Part shown: one piece after another, positions 51,808-61,715 of the stretch
Layout: every line of letters starts with the position of its first letter
Numbering within the stretch: the first letter of the stretch is position 1
DNA from: Oscillospiraceae bacterium
GTDB lineage: Bacteria; Bacillota; Clostridia; Oscillospirales; Ruminococcaceae
Direction of reading: 5' to 3'
Length of the DNA stretch: 64,000 nucleotides
NCBI GenBank assembly: GCA_900768995.1
Contig: CAAGEZ010000014.1
Location: forward strand, 12,198-76,197
The notes under the pieces: model-generated
Told to the model about the DNA's origin: nothing
Database searches by the model: none
What the model saw: only the letters and a program-made list of their open reading frames with translations
Program-made: the position numbers and the translations under genes

Positions 51808-53764
51808 ATTTGAACTTGTATCACCCTATGAGCCCTCCGGCGACCAGCCCCAGGCTATCGACAAGCTTGTTGAGGGAATAAAAAAGGGCTACCGTGACCA
51901 GACGCTTCTCGGCGTAACAGGCTCGGGAAAGACCTTTACAATGGCGAATGTCATTGCCCGAATGAACCGCCCCACCATAGTCCTTGCTCACAATAAGATC
52001 CTTGCGGCACAGCTCTGCTCCGAATTCAGGGAGTTTTTCCCCCACAATGCCGTGGAATATTTCGTTTCATACTACGATTATTACCAGCCCGAAGCCTATA
52101 TCCCCTCCACGGATTCATACATCGAAAAGGACAGCGCCATAAATGACGAGATAGACAAGCTCCGCCACAGCGCCACACTTGCCCTTGCCGAGCGCAGAGA
52201 TGTTATAATCGTGGCATCGGTGTCCTGCATATATTCTCTCGGTGCTCCTGAGGAATACCGAAACAACGTCATATCCCTGAGAAAGGGAATGGAGATATCT
52301 CGTGACGACCTTTTAAAGCGGCTTGTTGAGATACAGTATGAGCGCAATGACGTGAACTTTATCCGCAACAAATTCCGTGTAAGGGGAGATGTGGTGGAGA
52401 TATTCCCCGCAGGCTCCTCCGAAAATGCCATACGTGTGGAATTTTTCGGGGACGAGATAGACCGAATTTCCGAGATACACGTTCTCACTGGAAATGTCAT
52501 ATCCACCCTTGCCCACGCAGCCATATATCCCGCCTCTCACTATGTTGTGTCCAAGGAGCATATCCACACAGCGGTGGAGGAAATTGAAAGGGAGCTTGCG
52601 GAGCGTGTGGAGTGGTTTGAAAAGCAGGGCAAGCTTGTTGAGGCACAGCGCCTTAAGCAGAGAACCTTATACGATATCGAAATGCTCGAAGAGATAGGCT
52701 TCTGCAAGGGAATTGAGAACTATTCCCGAATACTTGCGGGCAGAGAGCCGGGCAGCACCCCCTACACCCTCCTTGACCACTTTCCAAAGGATTATCTGCT
52801 CTTTGTGGACGAGAGCCACGTTTCCCTGCCCCAGGTAAGGGGAATGAGCGCAGGAGACAGGGGAAGAAAAACCGTCCTTATCGACTACGGCTTCCGTCTC
52901 CCCTCGGCATATGATAACCGCCCCCTTAATTTTGATGAGTTTGATGCAAAGATAAATCAGGCAATATATGTTTCCGCCACTCCCGGACCTATCGAGCGTG
53001 AAAAGTCCGCACAGATAGTTGAACAGGTGATCCGTCCCACAGGACTTGTTGACCCCGAAATAATCGTCAAGCCCGTTGAGGGACAGATAGAAGACCTCCT
53101 CAGTCAGATAAATGTTCGTGCGGAAAAGGGCGAGCGTGTCCTTGTGACCACCCTTACAAAGAAAATGGCGGAAGACCTTACCGCATTCCTTACCAATGCA
53201 GGGGTAAGAGTCCGCTATCTCCACCACGATATCGACACTATCGAACGTATGGAGATAATTCGTGACCTGAGACTGGGCGAATTTGATGTGCTTGTGGGAA
53301 TAAATCTGCTCAGAGAGGGACTTGATATCCCCGAGGTATCCCTTGTGGCGATACTCGATGCGGACAAGGAGGGCTTCCTCAGAAGTGAGTCCTCACTTAT
53401 CCAGACCATAGGCCGTGCCGCACGTAACAGCGAGGGTAAGGTAATAATGTACGCTGACACCGTGACAGGCTCAATGGAGCGTGCCATTGCCGAGACCAAC
53501 CGCCGACGTGAATTACAGCTCAGATACAATGAGGAGCACGGCATTGTTCCCAAGACCATTATCAAGGATATCAGAGACGTTATCGAAATATCCACCAAGG
53601 AAGAGGTCAAGGGAAAAACGGAGCAGAAGAAACTTTCCAAGAAGGAGCGAGACGACCTTATCGCCAAGCTCACCGTTCAGATGAAGGAAGCCGCAAAGCT
53701 TCTTGAATTTGAGCACGCCGCATATCTCCGTGACAAGATAAACGAACTCAAGGAGCAAAAATAA
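51800..53764 (+). CDS. uvrB: Excinuclease ABC subunit B
   Basis: 654 aa. Walker [13 protein letters not shown] at about 36-47, the beta-hairpin region [29 protein letters not shown]-type DESHVSLPQ, helicase motifs with [26 protein letters not shown] and QTIGRAARN, and the C-terminal UVR helix pair (about 610-650) that contacts UvrC. It verifies damage and loads UvrC in nucleotide excision repair. Starts within the end of the LysR gene, so it is read by coupling. uvrA is not in the window. Confidence 0.98.
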   Translation: MDKFELVSPYEPSGDQPQAIDKLVEGIKKGYRDQTLLGVTGSGKTFTMANVIARMNRPTIVLAHNKILAAQLCSEFREFFPHNAVEYFVSYYDYYQPEAYIPSTDSYIEKDSAINDEIDKLRHSATLALAERRDVIIVASVSCIYSLGAPEEYRNNVISLRKGMEISRDDLLKRLVEIQYERNDVNFIRNKFRVRGDVVEIFPAGSSENAIRVEFFGDEIDRISEIHVLTGNVISTLAHAAIYPASHYVVSKEHIHTAVEEIERELAERVEWFEKQGKLVEAQRLKQRTLYDIEMLEEIGFCKGIENYSRILAGREPGSTPYTLLDHFPKDYLLFVDESHVSLPQVRGMSAGDRGRKTVLIDYGFRLPSAYDNRPLNFDEFDAKINQAIYVSATPGPIEREKSAQIVEQVIRPTGLVDPEIIVKPVEGQIEDLLSQINVRAEKGERVLVTTLTKKMAEDLTAFLTNAGVRVRYLHHDIDTIERMEIIRDLRLGEFDVLVGINLLREGLDIPEVSLVAILDADKEGFLRSESSLIQTIGRAARNSEGKVIMYADTVTGSMERAIAETNRRRELQLRYNEEHGIVPKTIIKDIRDVIEISTKEEVKGKTEQKKLSKKERDDLIAKLTVQMKEAAKLLEFEHAAYLRDKINELKEQK

Positions 53765-53789
53765 AGAATAAAGGAAGTGGATAATAAAA

Positions 53790-55349
53790 ATGACAAGCTC
53801 GGAGCTTAAAATAAACTGCCGCAGGCTTGCTGTAAACAGGATACTCTTCACGGCACTTTTCCTCATCTTGCAGATAGCGTGGATAGTGGTGAGCATAGTA
53901 AAGCTTTCCGAATATTCAACGTGGATAAGCGTGGTGTTCCGTGTACTGAGCCTGGGCATAGTCCTGTATATAATCTGCAAGGAGGACAACCCCTCTTATA
54001 AGATCGTCTGGATAATCCTCATAATGCTGCTGCCCATTTTCGGCGGACTGCTTTACCTTTTTGCGGGAAACAAAAAGCCCTCAAAGCATATGAACAATAT
54101 GATACAAAACACGAAGAGCCGCTACCTGCCCATGCTTTCAAGCTACGGCGAGGAGGGGAACAGGCTCGGGGACACTGACCCCCGAAGCTATCAGATATGC
54201 AGGTATATAAAAAATCTCAGCGGCTATCCCGTTTATGCCAACACAGAGGCGAAATATTACCCTGTGGGCGAGGAAATGTTTGCTGATATGCTCACTGAAA
54301 TTCGCAGGGCGAAGCATTTTATCTTTTTGGAATATTTTATCATCGCTCCGGGAAAAATGTGGGACGAAATGCTTGAAGCACTCCTTGACAGGGCGGAGCA
54401 CGGCGTTGAGATACGCATAATTTACGATGATATGGGCTGTGTGGCACTTCTCCCACCCAAATATTACAAGGTACTCGAAAGACTGCACCCGAACATAAAA
54501 TGTCTTGCTTTCAATCCCGTTGTGCCCGTCCTATCCCTCGTGATGAACAACCGTGACCACCGCAAAATTCTTGTTATCGACGGTCACACAGGCTTTAACG
54601 GAGGCATAAACATTTCCGATGAATACATTAATGCCACCTCTCCCTACGGTCACTGGAAGGACACAGGCGTTATGCTCCGAGGAGACGCAGTAATGAACCT
54701 CACCGAAATGTTCCTTGAGCTGTGGCACAGCTTTATTGATACCGACATCAAAGCAGACATCGTGAAATATTCCCCCGATGTATATGGCAGCAGATACATT
54801 TCCAAGGGCTATGTCCAGCCCTTTTATGACACCCCTCTTGACAGGGAAGCCCTCAGTGAGAATGTGTATATCGAAATTCTCAGCCGTGCGGAGAAATATG
54901 TTTACATCTACACCCCCTACCTTATCCTTGACGACATAATGAAAAACGCCCTCTGCCTTGCGGCGAAAAGGGGAGTTGACGTCCGCCTTGTTACCCCGGG
55001 AATACCCGACAAGCGGATAATCTACCGAATGACCCGAGCAAATTATATGCCGCTCCTCGGGGCAGGCGTTCGGATATTCGAGTACACTCCCGGATTTATC
55101 CACGCAAAAAGCTTTGTGAGCGATGACAAGATCGGCGTTGTGGGAACAATAAACCTTGATTACCGAAGCCTGTTTTTACATTTTGAATGCGGCACGCTCC
55201 TTTACGGCTGTGATGCGGTGACGGAGCTGAAAAATGACTGCCTTGCCACCTTTGGGCAGTGCAGGGAAATAACAGCGGAAAATCTCAGGCAGTATTACCG
55301 TGGAACGATGTTTGACGCACTTCTGCGGCTCATAGCTCCTCTTCTGTAA
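53790..55349 (+). CDS. cls: Cardiolipin synthase
   Basis: 519 aa. Two N-terminal helices (about 18-40 and 46-68, with LLPIFGGLLYLF) and two phospholipase D HKD motifs: NNRDHRKILVIDG in the first half and GFIHAKSFVSDDKIGVVGTINLDYRS in the second. It joins two phosphatidylglycerols to cardiolipin at the membrane. GGAAGTGG site. Followed after 21 bases by an AI-2E family permease, likely co-transcribed. Confidence 0.95.
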   Translation: MTSSELKINCRRLAVNRILFTALFLILQIAWIVVSIVKLSEYSTWISVVFRVLSLGIVLYIICKEDNPSYKIVWIILIMLLPIFGGLLYLFAGNKKPSKHMNNMIQNTKSRYLPMLSSYGEEGNRLGDTDPRSYQICRYIKNLSGYPVYANTEAKYYPVGEEMFADMLTEIRRAKHFIFLEYFIIAPGKMWDEMLEALLDRAEHGVEIRIIYDDMGCVALLPPKYYKVLERLHPNIKCLAFNPVVPVLSLVMNNRDHRKILVIDGHTGFNGGINISDEYINATSPYGHWKDTGVMLRGDAVMNLTEMFLELWHSFIDTDIKADIVKYSPDVYGSRYISKGYVQPFYDTPLDREALSENVYIEILSRAEKYVYIYTPYLILDDIMKNALCLAAKRGVDVRLVTPGIPDKRIIYRMTRANYMPLLGAGVRIFEYTPGFIHAKSFVSDDKIGVVGTINLDYRSLFLHFECGTLLYGCDAVTELKNDCLATFGQCREITAENLRQYYRGTMFDALLRLIAPLL

Positions 55350-55370
55350 CATAATGAAAGGATAAAAAAT

Positions 55371-56615
55371 ATGAACGAACGTGAAAAAAAGCGGATAAAG
55401 CGATATATACCCTTTCTTCTCCTCACCGTGGCGGCGGTGCTCCTGATAATATACTTCAAGAGCGTCGCTGCCGCCGTGGGAGCGGTCCTCAGCATAATCT
55501 CCCCCCTCGTCATAGGCTGTGCCCTTGCCTATGCATTCAACCTCATAATGCGCAGACTGGAGAAAATATACTTTCCGAACTCCCGAAAGCGTGCGGTTAT
55601 TTCGTCACGCCGCCCTGTCTGCCTTGTGCTGTCCCTCCTTGCGGTAATACTCCTCATCACCCTCATTATCGTCATAATTGTCCCCGAGATAAGCAATATT
55701 TTCCGTGTCCTCAGCGATTCATTCCCCGTTTATGCCGCCACAGCTCAGGAGTGGCTTGCGGAGGCGGAGGTGAAATTCCCTGCGGCAGGGGAATTTATCA
55801 GGGAGAACATTGACCCGAAAAAATTTGACATCAAAAACATCACTGAGACTGTTATAAATTTTGCCAAAAACGGCGCATTTTCCTCCGCTCTTAGCGTGAT
55901 CTCGTCATTCTTTGGCGGAGTGGTGAATTTCGTCGTGGGGCTTATTTTTGCGGTGTACATTCTTTTTAATAAAGAGAAGCTCGCCGCTCAAGCGGACAGG
56001 CTGATGCGAAGCTATATGAAGCCAAAAAGCGAGGAGCGGTTCCGCTATTTCTGCTCCACCGCCGACAAGTGCTTTTCAAGCTTTATCGTGGGTCAGTGTA
56101 CCGAAGCGGTCATTCTCGGACTGCTCTGCGCAATAGGTATGGCGATACTCCGTATTCCCTATGCCTCCACTATCGGCACGCTTATCGGCGCAACCGCCCT
56201 TATCCCAATTGTGGGTGCATACATCGGAGCGGCTGTGGGCGCACTGATGATAGTTGTGGTAGACCCCATCAAAGCATTGTGGTTCCTGATTTTCCTTGTG
56301 ATACTCCAGCAGGTGGAGGGCAATGTGATATATCCGAAGGTGGTAGGCTCATCTGTGGGACTGCCCGGAATGTGGGTGCTTGCGGCTGTTACCGTAGGCG
56401 GCGGACTGGGAGGAATCGGCGGTATGCTCCTTGGTGTTCCTGCGGCGGCGACGGTATATAAGCTCCTTGAAAATGATGTTCACCGCAGACTTGACGGCGA
56501 TGAGCATTCAGATGAAGCTCCTGACGATGATGCTCAGGTATCGGAAAATGAATCATCTCCGAATGACATATCTTCCGATGAGCTGGGAGCGGACAACGAT
56601 ACTCCGAATGAATAA
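55371..56615 (+). CDS. AI-2E family (PerM-like) transporter
   Basis: 414 aa with about eight helices and an extracytoplasmic loop between helices 3 and 4. The family segments VVNFVVGLIFAVYILFNKEKL and GTLIGATALIPIVGAYIGAAVGALMIV, and GSSVGLPGMWVLAAVTVGGGLGGIGGMLLGVPAAA are clear. Despite its name the family's transported solute is mostly unknown (some carry Na+/H+ or small organic molecules). An acidic C-terminal tail (about 380-414) ends the protein. Confidence 0.92.
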   Translation: MNEREKKRIKRYIPFLLLTVAAVLLIIYFKSVAAAVGAVLSIISPLVIGCALAYAFNLIMRRLEKIYFPNSRKRAVISSRRPVCLVLSLLAVILLITLIIVIIVPEISNIFRVLSDSFPVYAATAQEWLAEAEVKFPAAGEFIRENIDPKKFDIKNITETVINFAKNGAFSSALSVISSFFGGVVNFVVGLIFAVYILFNKEKLAAQADRLMRSYMKPKSEERFRYFCSTADKCFSSFIVGQCTEAVILGLLCAIGMAILRIPYASTIGTLIGATALIPIVGAYIGAAVGALMIVVVDPIKALWFLIFLVILQQVEGNVIYPKVVGSSVGLPGMWVLAAVTVGGGLGGIGGMLLGVPAAATVYKLLENDVHRRLDGDEHSDEAPDDDAQVSENESSPNDISSDELGADNDTPNE

Positions 56616-56616
56616 A

Positions 56617-56661
56617 AAACGGCTGCATATCCACCTAAATGCGTGGAATGCAGCCGTTTAA
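56617..56661. terminator. Bidirectional terminator
   Basis: AAACGGCTGCAT / ATGCAGCCGTTT stem with A-rich and T-rich flanks between convergent genes. Confidence 0.82.
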
Positions 56662-56667
56662 TTTGCT

Positions 56668-57192
56668 TTAATTTTCGTCCTGCTCCTCTTCGTTCATCTT
56701 TTCAAGCACCTTGTTGTTTTTTATCGCAAAAAGCGAAACTATGCACAAAGTCAGATACCATATGCCCACACAAATTCTGAAATATATATCAAGGCTTGCC
56801 ATAAAGAAAGTGTACATTATGCCAATAAAAAGCCAGCAGAAAAAATACCGCTTTGTTCCCACAGCTTTTGCAAATTTAAAGCGCATTATGCCCTTTGATG
56901 ATGTCATTGCGGCGTAGAAAATGTACAATAGGCAGGCAAGAGCCTCGGTTATAATGCCGAAAACAGCAAGAGGAGAATTTACGCTGTCACCGATCTCGGC
57001 GGCACCTATCATCACAAATGAAAGTATCAGATAAAGCCAAATTGAATCGGAAAAAAGACGAAAGGTAATTTTGTGAGTTTCGGCTTTCTGCATCTCGTCA
57101 AGGTCTTTGTCATTTATAAGAGAGCCCGCTGTTTCCTGCTTTTCAATGCCGATAGATTCAAGGTCAAAAAGCTTGTCATTATTTTTGCTCAT
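56668..57192 (-). CDS. Four-helix membrane protein paired with an XRE regulator
   Basis: 174 aa from the ATG at 57192 (MSKNNDKLFDLESIG). A short cytosolic N-terminus rich in Glu, then about four helices (about 50-165) with no charged residues inside them, and an acidic tail NEEEQDEN. Such small multi-helix proteins next to YozG-type XRE regulators are common in Firmicutes and are of unknown function. Its start overlaps the regulator's end by 14 bases, so it is a co-translated pair. Confidence 0.72.
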   Translation of the reverse strand: MSKNNDKLFDLESIGIEKQETAGSLINDKDLDEMQKAETHKITFRLFSDSIWLYLILSFVMIGAAEIGDSVNSPLAVFGIITEALACLLYIFYAAMTSSKGIMRFKFAKAVGTKRYFFCWLFIGIMYTFFMASLDIYFRICVGIWYLTLCIVSLFAIKNNKVLEKMNEEEQDEN

Positions 57193-57403
57193 TATCCTGT
57201 TCCCCGCTTTCCCAGAAAAGTTCGTCAAGTGTTTTGCCAAGTACCTTGCAGATATCTATGCAAAGCTTTAATGTAGGGTTGTAGTCACCTTTTTCGATAG
57301 CGTTTACAGTCTGCCGTGATACGCCTGTTTTATCGGCAAGCTCCTGCTGTGACATATCGAGAGCCGCACGAGCGGATTTCAGTTTCAGATTTTTTGCCAA
57401 CAT
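57179..57403 (-). CDS. XRE-family (Cro/C1 type) DNA-binding regulator
   Basis: 74 aa, almost only a helix-turn-helix: LKSARAALDMSQQELADKTGVSRQTVNAIEKGDYNPTLKLCIDICKVLGKTLDELFW. This is the YozG/YgzD-like small XRE type. Its own promoter region contains two copies of ATATTTTACA 21 bases apart, one lying in the spacer between -35 and -10, so autorepression is likely. Co-translated with the membrane protein downstream. Confidence 0.92.
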   Translation of the reverse strand: MLAKNLKLKSARAALDMSQQELADKTGVSRQTVNAIEKGDYNPTLKLCIDICKVLGKTLDELFWESGEQDNEQK

Positions 57404-57432
57404 ACCGCCGCCTTTCCTTCGCCTTTAAATAC

Positions 57433-57473
57433 ATAATAGCACATATTTTACATAATGTCAAGTATATTTTACA
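57433..57473 (-). promoter_or_regulatory. Promoter and direct-repeat operator of XRE gene
   Basis: Minus strand TTGACA, 17-base spacer, TATTAT (57433-57461). Repeats ATATTTTACA (plus strand) at 57443-57452 and 57464-57473, start-to-start 21 bases, i.e. two helical turns. Confidence 0.65.
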
Positions 57474-57530
57474 CATTGACGTATATATTTTTCTGACAGT
57501 TGTAAATTATATTTGATAGACATATACAAA

Positions 57531-57562
57531 ACCCCCCCGTGAAAAAGCTTCACGGGGGGAAA
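57531..57562 (-). terminator. Terminator after carB
   Basis: Minus strand stem CCCCCCGTGAA / TTCACGGGGGG followed by TTTTG. Confidence 0.82.
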
Positions 57563-57573
57563 ATATTAATTCA

Positions 57574-60500
57574 TTACTTTATCTCATCGTGGAAAGCCTG
57601 AAGAGACTTGACGCCGATGTGAGTATTGTGCTTTGCAGCCTTGATGCCCTCAGCGCTTGCCTTAGCGGCAGCCATAGTGGTGATGTAGGGCACTCTGTGC
57701 TTGATAGCCTCCTTGCGGATATAGCTGTCGTCATAAGCACTTGTCTTGCCTGCGGGGGTGTTGATGATAAGCTGTATCTCGCCGTTTGCTATTTCGTCAG
57801 CAATGTTGGGGCGACCCTCGTAAATTTTGAATATCCTCTTTGCGGGGATACCTGCGTCAATTATCATCTCGTAGCTCTTGCCCGTTGCAAGAATTTTGAA
57901 GCCAAGGTCATAGAAATCCTTTGCTATCTGAACAAGCTCAGGCTTGTCTCTGTCGCATACGCTGAGAAGAACTGTGCCCTCCTCAGGAAGTCTTGTCTGA
58001 GTAGCTTCCTGTGCCTTGTAATATGCCTCGCCGAAAGAAGATGAAAGACCGAGAACTTCGCCTGTTGAACGCATCTCAGGTCCGAGAACGGGGTCAACCT
58101 CCTGGAACATATTAAAGGGGAATACGGCTTCCTTAACGCCGTAGTGGGGAATTACCTTGTCACGAAGCTCGGGAACGGGAGACTTTCTGCCCGTAAAGGG
58201 AGCTGTCATAATTTCGGTAGCAAGTCTTACCATATTGATGCTGCATACCTTTGAAACAAGGGGAACTGTACGGGAAGCACGGGGATTTGCTTCGAGAACA
58301 TAAACAGTGTCGCCCTCGATCGCATACTGCATATTCATAAGACCGCATACATTCATCTCAACGGCAATTTTTCTTGTGTAATCCTTGATAGTCTCCACCT
58401 GCTTAGCGGAGAGGTTCTTGGAGGGCAGAATGCAAGCGGAGTCGCCCGAATGAACGCCTGCAAGCTCGATATGCTCCATAACAGCAGGAACGAAGCAGTG
58501 CTTGCCGTCGGAAATAGCGTCAGCCTCGCACTCCGTAGCGTGATTGAGGAAGCGGTCGATGAGGATAGGTCTGTCGGGAGTAACGCCTACAGCCGCAGAC
58601 ATATACACCTTCATCATCTCGTCATCGTGAACTATCTCCATACCTCTTCCGCCGAGAACGTAGGAGGGACGAACCATTACGGGGTAGCCAATTCTGTTGG
58701 CGATCTCAAGAGCCTCGTCAACATTTACAGCCATACCCGACTCGGGCATAGGAATGCCGAGACGCTCCATCATTGCACGAAAGTGGTCTCTGTCCTCAGC
58801 CAGGTCAATGGTCTCGGGAGATGTGCCGAGAATGTTTACGCCGTTCTTTTTCAGGTCAGCCGCAAGGTTAAGGGGAGTCTGACCGCCGAACTGAGCGATA
58901 ACTCCGATAGGCTTCTCCTTTTCGTGAATGCTCAGAACATCTTCAAGGGTAAGAGGCTCAAAATAGAGCTTGTCGGAGGTGTCATAGTCTGTGGAAACGG
59001 TTTCGGGGTTGCAGTTAACGATAATGGACTCAAAGCCAAGGTCCTTAAGAGCAAGTGCAGCGTGAACGCAGCAGTAGTCGAACTCGATGCCCTGACCGAT
59101 TCTGTTGGGGCCGCCGCCAAGGATCATAATCTTTTTCCTGTCGGAAACGGGGCTCTTGTCCTCGGAGAGGTGGTATGTGGAATAATAATATGCAGCGTCC
59201 TTTGTGCCGCTTACGTGAACGCCCTCCCAGGCTTCACGGATACCATATTTATATCTTGCGTTTCTTATATCCTCTTCAGGGACACTTAATATCTGGCTCA
59301 GGTATCTGTCGCTGAAGCCGTCAAGCTTGGCCTGCTTCAGAGCCTTTTCATCGGGGACCTGTCCCTTGTTCTTCATAAGCTCCTCTTCCTCATTGACGAG
59401 CTGGAGAGTCTGCTCGAGGAACCAATGCTTTATCTTTGTAAGCTCATAGATCTCATCAACGGTAGCGCCCTTGCGGAGAGCTTCGTAAATGATGAACTGT
59501 CTTTCGCTGGAGGGGAATCTCAGCTTTTCGAGAAGCTCTTCCTTGGAAAGAGAGTTGAAGTTCTTGGCAAAACCAAGACCGTATCTGCCTGTTTCAAGGC
59601 TGCGGATAGCCTTCTGGAAAGCCTCCTTGTAGGTCTTGCCGATGCTCATTACTTCGCCCACCGCTCTCATCTGAGTGCCGAGCTTGTCCTCAGCACCCTT
59701 GAACTTCTCAAAAGCCCAGCGGGCGAACTTGATAACAACATAATCTCCGTCGGGAACGTACTTGTCAAGTGTGCCGTACTTGCCGCAGGGAATTTCCTTT
59801 AATGTAAGACCGCAGGCGAGCATTGCGGATACGAGGGCAATGGGGAAGCCTGTTGCCTTGGAAGCGAGAGCGGAGGAACGTGATGTACGGGGATTTATCT
59901 CGATCACAACGATCCTGCCCGAAACGGGGTCGTGAGCAAACTGACAGTTGCAGCCGCCGATAACACCGATAGCTTCAACTATCCTGTAAGCCTGCTCCTG
60001 CATCTTCTTCTGAACGTCTTCGGAAATTGTGAGCATAGGAGCGGAGCAGAATGAGTCACCTGTGTGAACGCCGATGGGGTCGATGTTTTCGATAAAGCAA
60101 ACGGTGATGATGTTGTTCTCGGCGTCTCTTACAACCTCAAGCTCAAGCTCTTCCCAGCCGCTGATGCATTCCTCAACGAGTACCTGACCCACAAGGCTTG
60201 CCTGGAGACCTCTCTCGCAGACAACTTTAAGCTCATCAACATTATACACCATACCGCCGCCTGCGCCGCCCATAGTGTAAGCGGGACGGAGAACAACGGG
60301 ATATTTAAGCTCTTCGGCAATTTTAACGGCTTCGTCAACGGAATATGCAACCTGGCTGCGTGCCATTTCTATGCCGAGACTGTTCATAGTGTTTTTAAAT
60401 TCGATCCTGTCCTCGCCACGCTGGATAGCATCTACCTGAACGCCTATTACCTTAACATTGTATTTGTCCAGAACGCCTGCCTCGGAAAGCTCGGAGCAGA

Positions 60501-60792
60501 GGTTAAGACCCGACTGACCGCCGAGATTGGGCAGCAGTGCATCGGGACGCTCCTTTTCGATTATCTGAGTGAGTCTCTTTAAGTTAAGAGGCTCAACATA
60601 GGTGATGTCAGCAACATCGTGGTCTGTCATAATGGTGGCAGGGTTGGAGTTTACGAGAACTATCTCATAGCCAAGGCTTCTGAGCGCCTTGCACGCCTGA
60701 GTGCCCGAATAGTCGAACTCGCACGCCTGACCGATGATAATAGGGCCTGAGCCGATTATCATAATTTTGTTGATATCCTGTCTTTTTGGCAT
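57574..60792 (-). CDS. carB: Carbamoyl-phosphate synthase large subunit
   Basis: 1072 aa, normal CarB length, from the ATG at 60792 (AGGGAGATTTG upstream). Two homologous ATP-grasp halves: PKRQDINKIMIIGSGPIIIGQACEFDYSG and KKIMILGGGPNRIGQGIEFDYCC, then the allosteric MGS-like domain at the C-terminus (about 940-1072). It makes carbamoyl phosphate from bicarbonate, ammonia and two ATP for pyrimidine and arginine synthesis. The glutaminase subunit gene carA is not adjacent, which is unusual, and no pyr gene is nearby. A promoter is seen upstream. Confidence 0.97.
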   Translation of the reverse strand: MPKRQDINKIMIIGSGPIIIGQACEFDYSGTQACKALRSLGYEIVLVNSNPATIMTDHDVADITYVEPLNLKRLTQIIEKERPDALLPNLGGQSGLNLCSELSEAGVLDKYNVKVIGVQVDAIQRGEDRIEFKNTMNSLGIEMARSQVAYSVDEAVKIAEELKYPVVLRPAYTMGGAGGGMVYNVDELKVVCERGLQASLVGQVLVEECISGWEELELEVVRDAENNIITVCFIENIDPIGVHTGDSFCSAPMLTISEDVQKKMQEQAYRIVEAIGVIGGCNCQFAHDPVSGRIVVIEINPRTSRSSALASKATGFPIALVSAMLACGLTLKEIPCGKYGTLDKYVPDGDYVVIKFARWAFEKFKGAEDKLGTQMRAVGEVMSIGKTYKEAFQKAIRSLETGRYGLGFAKNFNSLSKEELLEKLRFPSSERQFIIYEALRKGATVDEIYELTKIKHWFLEQTLQLVNEEEELMKNKGQVPDEKALKQAKLDGFSDRYLSQILSVPEEDIRNARYKYGIREAWEGVHVSGTKDAAYYYSTYHLSEDKSPVSDRKKIMILGGGPNRIGQGIEFDYCCVHAALALKDLGFESIIVNCNPETVSTDYDTSDKLYFEPLTLEDVLSIHEKEKPIGVIAQFGGQTPLNLAADLKKNGVNILGTSPETIDLAEDRDHFRAMMERLGIPMPESGMAVNVDEALEIANRIGYPVMVRPSYVLGGRGMEIVHDDEMMKVYMSAAVGVTPDRPILIDRFLNHATECEADAISDGKHCFVPAVMEHIELAGVHSGDSACILPSKNLSAKQVETIKDYTRKIAVEMNVCGLMNMQYAIEGDTVYVLEANPRASRTVPLVSKVCSINMVRLATEIMTAPFTGRKSPVPELRDKVIPHYGVKEAVFPFNMFQEVDPVLGPEMRSTGEVLGLSSSFGEAYYKAQEATQTRLPEEGTVLLSVCDRDKPELVQIAKDFYDLGFKILATGKSYEMIIDAGIPAKRIFKIYEGRPNIADEIANGEIQLIINTPAGKTSAYDDSYIRKEAIKHRVPYITTMAAAKASAEGIKAAKHNTHIGVKSLQAFHDEIK

Positions 60793-60897
60793 AGTCAAAT
60801 CTCCCTGTTTACCGCAGCACTGCGGCATATTTGCCCATAAAGGCATTTTTACCGATTGATACCGAATACGGGATAAAATCAGTATTCCCTATCATAT

Positions 60898-60926
60898 ATA
60901 ATACCATAAACATTGACCAAATGCAA
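60898..60926 (-). promoter_or_regulatory. Promoter of carB
   Basis: Minus strand TTGCAT, 17-base spacer, TATTAT; leader of about 100 bases with a hairpin CCGCA / TGCGG close to the RBS. Confidence 0.68.
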
Positions 60927-60945
60927 GCATATTATCAAAAATCCG

Positions 60946-60991
60946 CCAAAAAATAAAGCTGCCGCACCGAATCATCGGCACGGCAGCAGAT
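60946..60991 (-). terminator. Terminator after ECF S-component gene
   Basis: Minus strand stem CTGCTGCCGTGCC / GGTGCGGCAGC followed by TTTATTTTTT. Confidence 0.82.
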
Positions 60992-61003
60992 ATCATCGCA
61001 ATA

Positions 61004-61561
61004 TTACTCCTTGCTTCTGTTTTCGATGCGGTAAACGGCAAGGGGAATAAATGTCCACTGGAGAACGAGACCGAAAATTCCAACAGAAATGCTCGTCCAT
61101 ATCACGGAGAGGGGAATCTTGTCACTTCCAAGAACATACACCGCAAATGCAATGGCAGCGGCTCTTACGGCACGTCCGCTTATCTGAGCGATGAGCACCT
61201 TTGCGATAACCGGGAGCTTGGTGCTTCTGAGCAGTCCCGAAGCAAGACCGTAAACACACAGCTCGATCATCATAAAGGGGAGCATTGCCGCTGTGGGCAT
61301 ACCTGTGAGCCCGAAGCTTACGAGGGGGCTGAGAAGTCCCGCAGCAGCTCCCGTATATGGTCCTGCCAGCAGTCCCACAAGTATCACGGGGAGATGCATA
61401 GGGAGGAATACCTCGCCGAGCTTTGTCCCGAGACCCGACATCGCTCCCATAATGTGGAAAAGCTGGGGCAGTGCGACTGCTGCGATAACGGCTGTGACTG
61501 CGGCAATGGTCTGAGTCTTTGCTGAGAGCTTTGGCTTGTTTAAAACGGCTGAATTGGTCAT
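61004..61561 (-). CDS. ECF transporter substrate-binding (S) component
   Basis: 185 aa from the ATG at 61561 (AAGGAG upstream). Six helices with LGEVFLPMHLPVILVGLLAGPYTGAAAGLLSPLVSFGLTGMP, a typical S-component block of Gly/Pro-rich loops in the unassigned ECF-S group; the conserved Ala-x-x-x-Ala helix for T-component contact is present. It captures a vitamin or metal substrate for an ECF energy-coupling module encoded elsewhere. The substrate is not clear. No riboswitch lies in its short leader. Confidence 0.85.
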   Translation of the reverse strand: MTNSAVLNKPKLSAKTQTIAAVTAVIAAVALPQLFHIMGAMSGLGTKLGEVFLPMHLPVILVGLLAGPYTGAAAGLLSPLVSFGLTGMPTAAMLPFMMIELCVYGLASGLLRSTKLPVIAKVLIAQISGRAVRAAAIAFAVYVLGSDKIPLSVIWTSISVGIFGLVLQWTFIPLAVYRIENRSKE

Positions 61562-61599
61562 ATACGACACTCCTTATTAATGCAATTTTTATTACCATA

Positions 61600-61628
61600 A
61601 TCATACCGTATCCCGAGAGAAAAATCAA
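61600..61628 (-). promoter_or_regulatory. Promoter of ECF S-component gene
   Basis: Minus strand TTGATT, 17-base spacer, TATGAT. Confidence 0.65.
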
Positions 61629-61638
61629 TAATTTTCTG

Positions 61639-61667
61639 TTGACAAATCCGAAGCAAAATGATATATT
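61639..61667 (+). promoter_or_regulatory. Promoter of lipoprotein gene
   Basis: TTGACA, 17-base spacer, TATATT. Confidence 0.72.
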
Positions 61668-61715
61668 ATATTTGTCGGAAAATGTCCGATGAAAGAGAAA
61701 AGGAATGATAACGGA

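Noticed and set aside
60793..60900. Pyrimidine-sensing leader (PyrR attenuator) of carB
   Set aside because: Only a short hairpin near the RBS; no anti-terminator or terminator pair or PyrR-box sequence was seen.
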